Position numbers and translations under genes: made by a program | Shown here: positions 25,045-32,419 of the stretch, piece after piece | Numbering within the stretch: position 1 is the first letter of the stretch | Layout of the letters: every line of letters begins with the position of its first letter | Assembly (NCBI GenBank): GCA_964510065.1 | Contig: CAZEAC010000038.1 | Coordinates: 1 to 40,763 of the forward strand | From: CAZEAC01 sp964510065 | GTDB taxonomy: Bacteria > Bdellovibrionota_C > UBA2361 > CAIXSY01 | Reading direction: 5' to 3' | DNA: 40,763 nucleotides | Notes under the pieces: generated by a model | What the model saw: only the letters and a program-made list of their open reading frames with translations | The model's database searches: none | Told to the model about the DNA's origin: nothing

Positions 25045-25206
25045 ATGAATAAAATCAAGAAGGTAGAGGAGAAAGAAGAGGGCGCAAGCTTGGTTGAGTA
25101 TGCTTTGCTCGTAGCGCTAATTGCGGTTGTTTGTATCATCGCGATTAGAGTGCTTGGACGAAGAGCGTCTGCGAAGTTCTCTAATATTGCGAGTGACATA
25201 GGGTAA
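25045..25206 (+). CDS. flp: Flp-type pilin (class III prepilin)
   Basis: A 53-residue protein. After a 13-residue charged leader (MNKIKKVEEKEEG) comes the prepilin peptidase site, then ASLVEYALLVALIAVVCIIAI, a hydrophobic helix with Glu and Tyr at positions 5 and 6 of the mature protein. This G / x4-E-Y pattern is the hallmark of Flp pilins. The mature subunit is about 40 residues and would polymerise into the Tad pilus. I chose the ATG at 25045 because GGAG lies five bases upstream; an in-frame ATG at 25033 would add four residues. A candidate sigma-54 promoter precedes it and a strong hairpin follows it. Mature Flp residues Glu5 and Tyr6 are intact. Confidence 0.93.
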   Translation: MNKIKKVEEKEEGASLVEYALLVALIAVVCIIAIRVLGRRASAKFSNIASDIG

Positions 25207-25223
25207 TTGGACCCTAAGTCGTT

Positions 25224-25257
25224 GACCATGACGGGTACATTTGTGCCCGCCATGGTC
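25224..25257 (+). terminator. Strong hairpin downstream of flp
   Basis: GACCATG-A-CGGG pairs with CCCG-C-CATGGTC across a 10-nt loop; the only mismatch is A/C in the middle. No long T-run follows. It starts 18 bp after the flp stop, so it probably limits read-through and stabilises the pilin mRNA. That would let the pilin be made in excess over the export genes. Confidence 0.55.
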
Positions 25258-25342
25258 ACTCGTCATTATTACGCACTTTTGCTAGTGACTTGTGAAATAA
25301 CAAGAAATTAGCCTTTCTCCCAATCTTCCGAAGTTGTTCAAA

Positions 25343-25365
25343 AGCTGAAGATTTTTGCTTCAGCT
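25343..25365 (+). terminator. Hairpin AGCTGAAG / CTTCAGCT in cpaB leader
   Basis: A perfect 8-bp stem with the loop ATTTTTG. It is followed by GACGATAAAAGGTTTT, which is not a clean T-run. It could be an attenuator between flp and cpaB. Confidence 0.35.
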
Positions 25366-25520
25366 GACGATAAAAGGTTTTGAGGATTCTTTTTGGGAGG
25401 TTTTTGCGGTTTTGGCCCACGGTCAATAATTAACTAGAGTGCTTAATAGGCATTTTAGGTACCTAACCGTTTTCTTCTCAATTGAATCATAAGCATAGGT
25501 GGGAATCTTAATTCTGCTCT

Positions 25521-25546
25521 GTGTTGTTACCGAGTGTTGTTACCGA
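25521..25546 (+). repeat. Tandem direct repeat of 13 bp
   Basis: GTGTTGTTACCGA occurs twice in direct succession (25521-25533 and 25534-25546) without mismatch. It could be an operator for a tandem-binding regulator or simply a replication slip. Confidence 0.7.
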
Positions 25547-25578
25547 TTCACTCCGGTCACACGATGCATGTTTTGATT

Positions 25579-25617
25579 CCTGCGGTGCTCAGTGGTGCTT
25601 AGTGGCACCGCGGCAGG
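25579..25617 (+). other. Hairpin with tandem 10-mers upstream of cpaB
   Basis: CCTGCGGTGC pairs with GCACCG and CAGG, leaving a CGG bulge. The repeats GTGCTCAGTG and GTGCTTAGTG (25585-25594, 25595-25604) span the 5' arm and the loop. A TGGCAC inside it resembles half of a sigma-54 site but has no -12 partner. Confidence 0.4.
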
Positions 25618-25681
25618 TAACAGATTTATCTTGCCCGCGTCGCGCTTCCCTCCAAGCGTAGCTTAGAAGGGAAGATGTGCA

Positions 25682-26599
25682 GTGGGTTTTTTGAGAGGTT
25701 GGGCGCGTATGTCAAGGCATTTTGGTGGCGTAGGACCAGGTCGACAGGTAGAGCGGGCACGAATGTTCGTCGTGCTAGGCATCCTTCTTGTGATAGTCAT
25801 CGCTGGAGCATCACTGATCCTTCTTAGTGTTGGTTCCAGCGGAACAAATACCACCGCGTCGGTGGTTGTCCAGAAAGAAGAGCTCACTCTTCAAAGAATT
25901 TCAGTTCTTGTTCCGAAGCAGCGCATTGAAACCGGTTTGCTGCTTGAGCCGTTTATGTTCCAGGAGGAGCAGCGCGCGATGGTCGGGCTTCCTCCAAAAG
26001 AGCGCTTAGTAACAAGCTTCGATCAGATTCGCGGGTACTACTCACGCTCCCCGATTATTCCGGGCGAGCCGCTGCTCACAGATGTTATTACTTCGGTTCG
26101 GCCCTCCAATCCTGTTTCGGCAAAGATTCCTGAGGGGTATCGCGCAGTCACTATCAACGTGAACTCGACAAGCAGCGTTGAAGGTTGGGCTACTCCTGGT
26201 GCGAAAGTTGACGTGGTATGGGCTTCGCGTATTCGCGGCCAAGCCGGCGTCTCTGTCATTGTCCAAAATGCGGAAGTGCTTTCGGCCGAGCGTATGGTTG
26301 ATCCAAATCTTAAACCCGGAACGCCGGTACCGAGCACGGTGACATTGCTCGTGACCGCAGATGATGCCAACAAAATAATGCTTGCCACAACAACCGGCGC
26401 GCTCAGTCTCTCGCTACGCGGAGATCAGGACACCGGCAAAGGCGTTGGTGGAGGCAGCATCACGGTTGACTCGCTGTTGAACGGCGCGGATACAACTTCG
26501 AAAACGCGTTCGAAAGGTATTACGGTCAAGGTAAAGGGACCGGATGGCAAGATCCAAGAGATGGAGTTGATCGATGGTAAACTTGTCCCGATGGGATAA
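25682..26599 (+). CDS. cpaB: CpaB/RcpC-type Tad pilus assembly protein
   Basis: A 305-residue protein anchored by one N-terminal membrane segment (about 34-56, MFVVLGILLVIVIAG). The periplasmic part has a SAF domain (about 72-160; RISVLVPKQRIETGLLL...GEPLLTDVI) and then the RcpC/CpaB domain (IPEGYRAVTINVNSTSSVEGWATPG, then VDVVWA). CpaB works with the secretin in the Tad channel. No secretin gene is in the window. The start is unsettled: GTG at 25682, or ATG at 25709 after GAGAGG, which would remove nine residues. The gene is separated from cpaF by 71 bp that include a hairpin. Confidence 0.92.
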   Translation: MGFLRGWARMSRHFGGVGPGRQVERARMFVVLGILLVIVIAGASLILLSVGSSGTNTTASVVVQKEELTLQRISVLVPKQRIETGLLLEPFMFQEEQRAMVGLPPKERLVTSFDQIRGYYSRSPIIPGEPLLTDVITSVRPSNPVSAKIPEGYRAVTINVNSTSSVEGWATPGAKVDVVWASRIRGQAGVSVIVQNAEVLSAERMVDPNLKPGTPVPSTVTLLVTADDANKIMLATTTGALSLSLRGDQDTGKGVGGGSITVDSLLNGADTTSKTRSKGITVKVKGPDGKIQEMELIDGKLVPMG

Positions 26600-26611
26600 G
26601 TGAAAAGGCAT

Positions 26612-26655
26612 GCATGCGCGGCTGATCAGACAGGATCTGACCAACCGGCGCATGC
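26612..26655 (+). other. Nested hairpin between cpaB and cpaF
   Basis: GCATGCGC (26612-26619) pairs with GCGCATGC (26648-26655), continued by GG/CC, and an inner TCAGA / TCTGA stem (26626-26640) encloses CAGGA. It ends about 15 bases before the cpaF ATG, upstream of GGGGGG, so it may reduce or time cpaF translation, or act as a processing site. Confidence 0.45.
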
Positions 26656-26670
26656 GCGTTTAGGGGGGCT

Positions 26671-28263
26671 ATGGGGAATCAATCGGACAATGACAAAGAC
26701 TCGCTCATAGGGCTTTTTTCCACGCGCGGCGCGGGAAACGCTCGATCCGATCAGACCGCAGTATCCGGAAAAACCGCGACACTGAAACAGATTGGCTATG
26801 AATCCGATGCGCCAGTTTCTCGTGGTGATGCATCAGGTTCGGCTTCGGGCCTCCCAGTAAATAATCAAAGTTCGGCCAGGGCCGCAGTGCCTTCATCCGG
26901 AGCTCGACCGGCAATGGGCGGCTCCGGCGCGATGTCTTCAGCACAGTCGGTGATGAAGAGCAAACTTTCACCGCTCGGCAATACGATTATGCGTGAAGCG
27001 CGACGCGAGCTTGGTAACGAGTTCAACATGGGCCAGTCTTCGGACGTGAGCCAAGTCGTCGTGTCCGAGGGAGCAATTGCTGAAGCCGTCGATAAGGTGC
27101 TTCGACGCCGCAATGACGCGCTTGATGACATTGAGCGCGCCAATATTATTATCCACCTGCAGAAAGATTTAATGGGCTGGGGCGTGCTGCAGCCGCTGAT
27201 AGACAATCGTGAAGTCACGGATATTCATGTGTACGATTATCAGACTGTGGTGTTACAGCGCGGTAAAGTGAGCGAGACCACTGGATTGCACTGGCCGAGC
27301 CATCAGGCATACGTATCATTTCTTGATCGCTTGCTTCTTCGACTTGGTAAGTCGCTCTCCACGCAGCAACACACGGTAGATGCCTCTTTTGGAAATGGTA
27401 TCCGCCTTTGTGCGATACATGAGAGCGTGTGCGGTCAACGAGGACCGCTGCTTTGTATCCGCGTGCCGCGCGTTACCGAAGTGTCACTCGAGGGTATCGT
27501 TACCTACCAGGTTGCTCCTCCGCTTATTGTACAGTATCTCGCCGCGCTTACTCGGAGCTGTAAGTGTACGATCATGGTTGCCGGAGAAACTGGTACTGGA
27601 AAGACCACACTGATTAAGTGTCTTGGTACGCAGTTCGGTTCGGACGAGTCGATCGTCGCGGTGGAAGACACTCCCGAGCTCAATTTTCAGCACCCGTACT
27701 TTCGTTCGCTTGTGTCGCGGCCGCCGAATACTGAAGGGGTCGGTGAAGTGACCTTGCAGGAACATATTAAGACTACCCTTCGAATGACGCCGACTCGCGT
27801 CATTCTTGGTGAAATGCGGACTCCATACGCCGCCGAGGCGTTTCTCGAAAGCGCGCAGACTGGTCACGTTGGAATGTCAACGCTCCATGCGCGTAATGCA
27901 CGAGAGACCCTGGTTCGCCTGGAGAGCTTGCTCGGTCGCGCGCAGAAATCCGTCGCGATTGACATTATTCGACAGCAGATTGCACTCGCCGTGGATTGTG
28001 TTGTGTGGCTCTTCCGCGAAAAGGGGACTGGTAAGCCTCGCGTGGGAGAAATTATCGAAGTGGGTCACTTTGTTGAAGGCGTCATTCAGGTTCGTCCGAT
28101 GTTCACCCTGGTGAAGACCGGCGACAGGCCAGTGTGGCGCGTCGATTCTTGGGCCAGTCAGTTCGAGGACATTCTTTCCGAGAATGGCATTTTCTTGGGA
28201 GATGCGCCGCAGGAGCTGACCCTCAGTAACAGTACAATGAATACTTCAAGCGGACGAAAATAA
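26671..28263 (+). CDS. cpaF: CpaF/TadA-type secretion ATPase
   Basis: A 530-residue hexameric ATPase that powers Tad pilus assembly. The first 100 residues are disordered and rich in Ser/Gly/Ala. The N-terminal CpaF domain follows (about 130-290). The core has Walker A GETGTGKT at 305-312, an Asp box (VEDTPELNF), a Walker B-like segment (VILGEMRTPYAAEAF) and a His box (TGHVGMSTLHARNA). GGGGGG precedes the ATG. The Thr/Ser-rich N-terminus could be phosphorylated by the neighbouring kinase; that is inferred. It is followed by tadB after four bases. Confidence 0.95.
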   Translation: MGNQSDNDKDSLIGLFSTRGAGNARSDQTAVSGKTATLKQIGYESDAPVSRGDASGSASGLPVNNQSSARAAVPSSGARPAMGGSGAMSSAQSVMKSKLSPLGNTIMREARRELGNEFNMGQSSDVSQVVVSEGAIAEAVDKVLRRRNDALDDIERANIIIHLQKDLMGWGVLQPLIDNREVTDIHVYDYQTVVLQRGKVSETTGLHWPSHQAYVSFLDRLLLRLGKSLSTQQHTVDASFGNGIRLCAIHESVCGQRGPLLCIRVPRVTEVSLEGIVTYQVAPPLIVQYLAALTRSCKCTIMVAGETGTGKTTLIKCLGTQFGSDESIVAVEDTPELNFQHPYFRSLVSRPPNTEGVGEVTLQEHIKTTLRMTPTRVILGEMRTPYAAEAFLESAQTGHVGMSTLHARNARETLVRLESLLGRAQKSVAIDIIRQQIALAVDCVVWLFREKGTGKPRVGEIIEVGHFVEGVIQVRPMFTLVKTGDRPVWRVDSWASQFEDILSENGIFLGDAPQELTLSNSTMNTSSGRK

Positions 28264-28267
28264 AGCT

Positions 28268-29227
28268 ATGTCTCCTATCGTCATCGTATTAATTGTCGTC
28301 ATTGTGGCGCTGGGTGTTGGCGGCGCCATCGTATTCTTCTTCCTACCGAGCGGGGTGAACTTCAACGAATCGCATAGGTTCGAGGTTGCCGACGTACAGC
28401 CGCTGACGAGTCGCGGAAACGTGCCGAAACCAGAAACTATTTTCCAGACGGCTGCTACGGAGAAGGCGCGGCGCGTGGACTCGCGCTTGACGCTCAAGAA
28501 AAAGCTCAAATACGCGCAGTGGCGGATCTCTCCGATGGCCTACCGCGCAATGATAGTGGGCATAAGTCTTTTCACGCTGGCGCTCTTTAGCATCAAATTC
28601 CACTGGAGTGTGCAGCTGATTTCGCTGGTGTCCGGTCCGATCATCATGAGCGCGATTCTGAATTATGCAGTTGAACGCCGCTTTAAAGCGTTTGATCAGG
28701 ATTATCCGGCGTACCTGCTTTCGGTGGTCGGTCTGCTTAAGACTGGCATGAACACGATGACTGCGCTCGAGGCTGCCGCGCAGGGGCTTCAAGAGGGCTG
28801 CAGTGTTCGTGAAGAGATCGAAATGATGATTGAGCGGCTGCGATTCGGCGTACCCGAAGAGAAATCAATCGGCGCGTTCGGTGAAGACATTTATCATCCG
28901 GAGATCGAGCTTTTTGTGCAGGCGCTGCTTTTAAGCCGACGAGTTGGCGGTACGCTCTCTGACACGCTTGAGCGTCTTTCGAAGCAGGTACGTAAACGCC
29001 AGTTTTTTAGAGCATCGGCCGTTGCCGCGGTCGGTTTGCAGAGAGGATCTATTTGGTTCATCTTGGCGATTCTCTCAGCCTTGGAAGTCTACCTCTATTT
29101 TGTGTACCCCGAGGCGGTGGTCGGTGCCTGGGCTAACGAAACTGGTTGGGCGGTATGGCAGTTTGGTCTCGTGGTTATTTTCCTTGGCATGTTTTGGGTG
29201 CGGCAAGTAACTAAATTGAGAGTTTAA
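28268..29227 (+). CDS. tadB: TadB-type inner-membrane platform protein
   Basis: A 319-residue T2SSF-family membrane protein. An N-terminal membrane segment (about 3-25) is followed by a cytoplasmic stretch, two adjacent segments (about 95-135), the cytoplasmic T2SSF domain (FDQDYPAYLLSVVGLLKTGMNTMTALEAAAQ, IELFVQALLLSRRVGGTLSDTLERL) and two C-terminal segments (about 255-315). It forms the pilus platform with TadC. LSRRVGGTLSDTLERL is the conserved motif of the family. It starts four bases after the cpaF stop, and tadC starts eight bases after it. Confidence 0.93.
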   Translation: MSPIVIVLIVVIVALGVGGAIVFFFLPSGVNFNESHRFEVADVQPLTSRGNVPKPETIFQTAATEKARRVDSRLTLKKKLKYAQWRISPMAYRAMIVGISLFTLALFSIKFHWSVQLISLVSGPIIMSAILNYAVERRFKAFDQDYPAYLLSVVGLLKTGMNTMTALEAAAQGLQEGCSVREEIEMMIERLRFGVPEEKSIGAFGEDIYHPEIELFVQALLLSRRVGGTLSDTLERLSKQVRKRQFFRASAVAAVGLQRGSIWFILAILSALEVYLYFVYPEAVVGAWANETGWAVWQFGLVVIFLGMFWVRQVTKLRV

Positions 29228-29234
29228 GAGCCAT

Positions 29235-30167
29235 ATGGAGCCAACAACTGTAATTGGACTTGTCGTATTGGTCGTCGTTTTGGGCGGCGGAGGGGTGCTT
29301 TTGTACCTCTACCTTTTCCCGACCGAAGGCGCCACGCTTCGCACCATGCTTAATAGCGGCGGTCGTGGTGGTCTCACCGTTGAAGATGAAGGCTTCGACG
29401 CCAAGGGCAGAAAAACCGACCTCTCACGCTCGGATCTCGATAAATACAAGCAGATACGTAAGAAGACTAAGAAGCCGCCACTTACGCTCGAGCAAAAATT
29501 TTTCCAAGCGGGAGTATTTACAAAACACGATAAGGCTGAATTCAAACGGCTACGCGTGGTCATTCCCTGTGTGACCACGCCATTGTTGACCTTCGGGATG
29601 TGGTCCCTGATGGGTGCCGAGTGGTCGATTATCGGAATTGTCTTAGGCCTGCTTGTAGGCATGCAGATTCCCTTTTCGATTCTCGACCGCCGCATTAAGA
29701 ATCGTGGCGAAGATATCATGTATTATTTGCCATTAGTTATCGAGCAGATTGCAATCGGCGTAAGTAGCTCGCTTGATATCGGTCCATGTATTCACAAAGT
29801 AATTTCAATGGCCGATGAGCGTGATACCCATAATGTGGTTACTGAACTCTTGAAGTTTGCGCATGGGTATGTGCGATCGGGCGCCTCGCTTGAAGACGCG
29901 TTAATGGAAGTCGGAAAATTATCGGGACACACTGAACTAAAGCACACTTTCATGTCGCTTTCGCAGGTGGCGCGGCACGGTGGTGAAATTACTCGGCAGT
30001 TGCAGGAGCTTGCTGATGCAGTCGCTAACCAACGTGAAACGAAAATTGATGCGAAGATAAAAAAGCTGGAACTTGCCGCGACTGGTCCTGTCGCCCTGGT
30101 GTTTATGGGTTTTTTGGTCATTCTCTTGATAGGATTCGGACTCCAAGTAACGGCGGCGTTTAACTAA
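29235..30167 (+). CDS. tadC: TadC-type inner-membrane platform protein
   Basis: A 310-residue paralogue of TadB. It opens with a membrane segment (TTVIGLVVLVVVLGGGGVLL) and has two adjacent segments (about 110-155) and one at the C-terminus (about 282-308). The T2SSF domain contains MYYLPLVIEQIAIGVSSSLDIGPC and ARHGGEITRQLQELADAVANQRE, the usual platform motif region. TadB and TadC together hold the CpaF ATPase and extract pilin from the membrane. A 34-bp gap with GGGAGAGGG leads straight to the SctV/FlhA-family gene, with no terminator seen between. Confidence 0.93.
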   Translation: MEPTTVIGLVVLVVVLGGGGVLLYLYLFPTEGATLRTMLNSGGRGGLTVEDEGFDAKGRKTDLSRSDLDKYKQIRKKTKKPPLTLEQKFFQAGVFTKHDKAEFKRLRVVIPCVTTPLLTFGMWSLMGAEWSIIGIVLGLLVGMQIPFSILDRRIKNRGEDIMYYLPLVIEQIAIGVSSSLDIGPCIHKVISMADERDTHNVVTELLKFAHGYVRSGASLEDALMEVGKLSGHTELKHTFMSLSQVARHGGEITRQLQELADAVANQRETKIDAKIKKLELAATGPVALVFMGFLVILLIGFGLQVTAAFN

Positions 30168-30201
30168 GGAACGCGCTGCGCGCGCTCCATCGGGAGAGGG
30201 A

Positions 30202-32313
30202 ATGGTCAAGGGGCTACGTCAGAGTGATATTATACTCGCGCTCTTCGTCATCGCGATTACGGCGATGTTGCTTGTTCCGCTCCCCACCGTCCTGCTTGAT
30301 TTTCTCCTTGTTACTAATCTTTCAATCGCTTTTTTGCTACTGCTGATAGGGCTGTATTTGCCGAATGCGTTAGCACTGCTCTCATTCCCGACAATATTGC
30401 TTTTGACGACGCTCTTTCGACTCGGTCTCAATGTTGCGTCAACTCGGCTGATTTTGAGCCAAGCCGATGCCGGTGAAGTGATCCGTGCATTCGGAACATT
30501 TCTCATAAGTGGAGAGATTTTCGTTGGCGTGGTTATCTTCACTATCATTACTATCGTAAACTTCGTCGTGGTTGCGCGCGGCGCGAGCCGCGTTTCCGAA
30601 GTGGCCGCGCGCTTTGCATTGGATGCGCTTCCAGGGAAGCAGTTAGCGATTGATTCCGACCTTCGCACGGGGCTGATTTCAGCTGAAGAAGCTCATGAGA
30701 AGCGCGAAGAGTTACGTAAAGAATCGCAGCTTTACGGCGCGATGGACGGTGCGATGAAGTTTGTGCAGGGCGACGCGATTGCCGGCGTGTTTATTATATT
30801 CACGAACATTCTTGGTGGAATCTATGTTGGCTTGAAAGACGGCAAGTCATTTTCGGATGTTATCGAGGTATATCTTCGGCTCACGGTTGGTGATGGGTTG
30901 CTTCATCAAATACCAGCGATTTTAATAAGCATATGCGCCGGCATTGTTGTCACGCGAGTGGCATCAAGCGAACATACTACGCTTGGCAGTGACGTGAGCG
31001 CGCAGCTTTTTAGCCGATGGGGCGCCTTGGTCGCTGTTGGTGCCGCATTAGTGGCAATCGGAGTCTTGACGGACCTTCCGACAGTCCCGTTCGCTGTTGT
31101 CGGCATAGCGGCGATTAGCCTCGGCCTCTGGACAAAGAAGCACCGGCAGGGCGTTATGGGCGAAGCGCCACATTCCTTTCTCGCAACCAGTGTCGATGGC
31201 GCGCCGTCTGTACTTGCCGATGAAGAAGCCACAGATGATCGCGAATTGGTAATCGCACTCGATAGCCCGAGTCTTTTTCGTAAGTATGATGGCGCCGCAG
31301 CACAATACCGCGTTTGGTGGGAGGAGTTACGGCGCGATTTTTATGCTGATAACGGACTGTGGCTTCCGCGCATTAGTGTTGTGGCCGATGAGCGACTCGC
31401 ACAGGGGAGTTATACGATTCATTTAGGTTCGAGCATAGTAGAGGAGGGCAGCGTAGTCCCCGATACGGTGCTTGTAGATGTAAATCCTGCGAGTGCTTCA
31501 GTCCTTGGGTTGGAGGTCTTCAAAGAAGAGGAGCATCCGTTATCCCGAGCCAAGATTTTCTGGACGCGACAAACTCCGTCAGTGCGAAAGATAGTCGATA
31601 ATGGGTTGGTCAAAGGACATGATTTCTTCCACTATATTGGGCTTCGTTGCGCCGTGTTTTTTATGAAACATCCCGAGGAGCTCCTCGGTGTAGCCGAAGT
31701 GCATGCGTTATTAAAAGGGCTCGAGAAGCGTTATCCCGGCCTCGTGACGGAAGCATTCCCACAACAGAGTCTCAATATCGCTCGACTTACAGAGATTTGT
31801 CAGGAGCTTGTGCGCGAAGGCGTCTCGCTGAAGGATTTCAGACAGATTGTGGAGCTCGTCGCAACCTACTGCTCAGCAGAAAATGTGTCGCTCGTTGGCG
31901 AAGAGCAGGTCGATGTTCAGAGTATCGTTGGGTTTGTGCGGTTGCATCGGCGTCGTCAACTGGTTTCACGGCTTTTAAGTCCTCGAAGAACCTTAAAAGT
32001 GGTAACGCTTTCTTCCGGCATTGAAGAAGTGCTTCGTGAAAGCGAAGTGACTGAGAGTGCAACTGGCTTAATGATCGACCCGAGTTCGGTAGAGGCGCTT
32101 CGCGCGGGACTTGCGTCGCTGCTTGATCCGGTGCGTGCCAAGGGCATTGCTCCTGTGGTGCTGCTCTGTGCGACGGAGGTTCGGCATAAATTAGCACTGC
32201 TCCTGCGCAATGTCGATCGAAGCGTGCGCTTCCTTACATTCGAAGAGCTGGATCAGGAACTTACTCTTGAGCCGGTCGGAGTTTGGCGAATGGCGGCCGG
32301 GGAGATGGTTTAA
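30202..32313 (+). CDS. sctV: SctV/FlhA-family type III secretion export-gate protein
   Basis: A 703-residue protein with the full FHIPEP-family layout. The N-terminal 320 residues hold about eight membrane segments and the signature RLGLNVASTRLIL (about 74-86). The cytoplasmic loop motif follows: RVSEVAARFALDALPGKQLAIDSDL, with the conserved Asp of the proton-channel region. The C-terminal domain (about 350-703) forms the ring: VWWEELRRDFYADNGLWLPRI, HPEELLGVAEVHALL, and LVREGVSLKDFRQIVELV. The C-terminal run LHRRRQLVSRLL and GIEEVLRES favour the non-flagellar SctV type. This is a T3SS or flagellar gate, out of place in a Tad operon. No SctR/S/T/U/N gene is in the window. Confidence 0.93.
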   Translation: MVKGLRQSDIILALFVIAITAMLLVPLPTVLLDFLLVTNLSIAFLLLLIGLYLPNALALLSFPTILLLTTLFRLGLNVASTRLILSQADAGEVIRAFGTFLISGEIFVGVVIFTIITIVNFVVVARGASRVSEVAARFALDALPGKQLAIDSDLRTGLISAEEAHEKREELRKESQLYGAMDGAMKFVQGDAIAGVFIIFTNILGGIYVGLKDGKSFSDVIEVYLRLTVGDGLLHQIPAILISICAGIVVTRVASSEHTTLGSDVSAQLFSRWGALVAVGAALVAIGVLTDLPTVPFAVVGIAAISLGLWTKKHRQGVMGEAPHSFLATSVDGAPSVLADEEATDDRELVIALDSPSLFRKYDGAAAQYRVWWEELRRDFYADNGLWLPRISVVADERLAQGSYTIHLGSSIVEEGSVVPDTVLVDVNPASASVLGLEVFKEEEHPLSRAKIFWTRQTPSVRKIVDNGLVKGHDFFHYIGLRCAVFFMKHPEELLGVAEVHALLKGLEKRYPGLVTEAFPQQSLNIARLTEICQELVREGVSLKDFRQIVELVATYCSAENVSLVGEEQVDVQSIVGFVRLHRRRQLVSRLLSPRRTLKVVTLSSGIEEVLRESEVTESATGLMIDPSSVEALRAGLASLLDPVRAKGIAPVVLLCATEVRHKLALLLRNVDRSVRFLTFEELDQELTLEPVGVWRMAAGEMV

Positions 32314-32314
32314 T

Positions 32315-32419
32315 ATGCGGAATATCAATCTTCTCTCATTACCAGCATACGTTTGGCGTGAAGTTACAGGCTTGGCAACTGGGGTGTGCCGCGGTGACAA
32401 TAGGTGTAGAACACTATGA
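32315..32419 (+). CDS. Possible 34-residue ORF between sctV and the pseudokinase gene
   Basis: The ATG lies one base after the sctV stop, with GGGGAG 10 bases upstream, and the TGA overlaps the ATG of the next gene (ATGA). The product starts MRNINLLSLPAYVWREV and has two Cys near the end. The coupling layout at both ends suggests that it is translated, but the product has no recognisable domain and the frame may simply be a leader for coupling. Confidence 0.35.
   Translation: MRNINLLSLPAYVWREVTGLATGVCRGDNRCRTL

Larger units (their letters stand above)
25207..25681 (+). other. Structured leader between flp and cpaB
   Basis: 475 bases with no convincing gene. Besides the hairpin at 25224-25257, it contains a hairpin AGCTGAAG / CTTCAGCT (25343-25365), a tandem pair of identical 13-mers GTGTTGTTACCGA (25521-25546), and a hairpin with a 10-bp stem (25579-25617) whose loop region carries two near-identical 10-mers. 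The density of local structure suggests regulation of cpaB and the downstream genes at the RNA level. Confidence 0.45.

Noticed and set aside
25603..25620. Exact TGGCAC half-site upstream of cpaB, possible sigma-54 promoter
   Set aside because: No GC dinucleotide at the required -12 spacing; the sequence is better explained as the 3' arm of a hairpin.
24608..25681. c-di-GMP or other riboswitch around the pilin gene
   Set aside because: The hairpins do not show the conserved sequence elements of riboswitch classes that I know.
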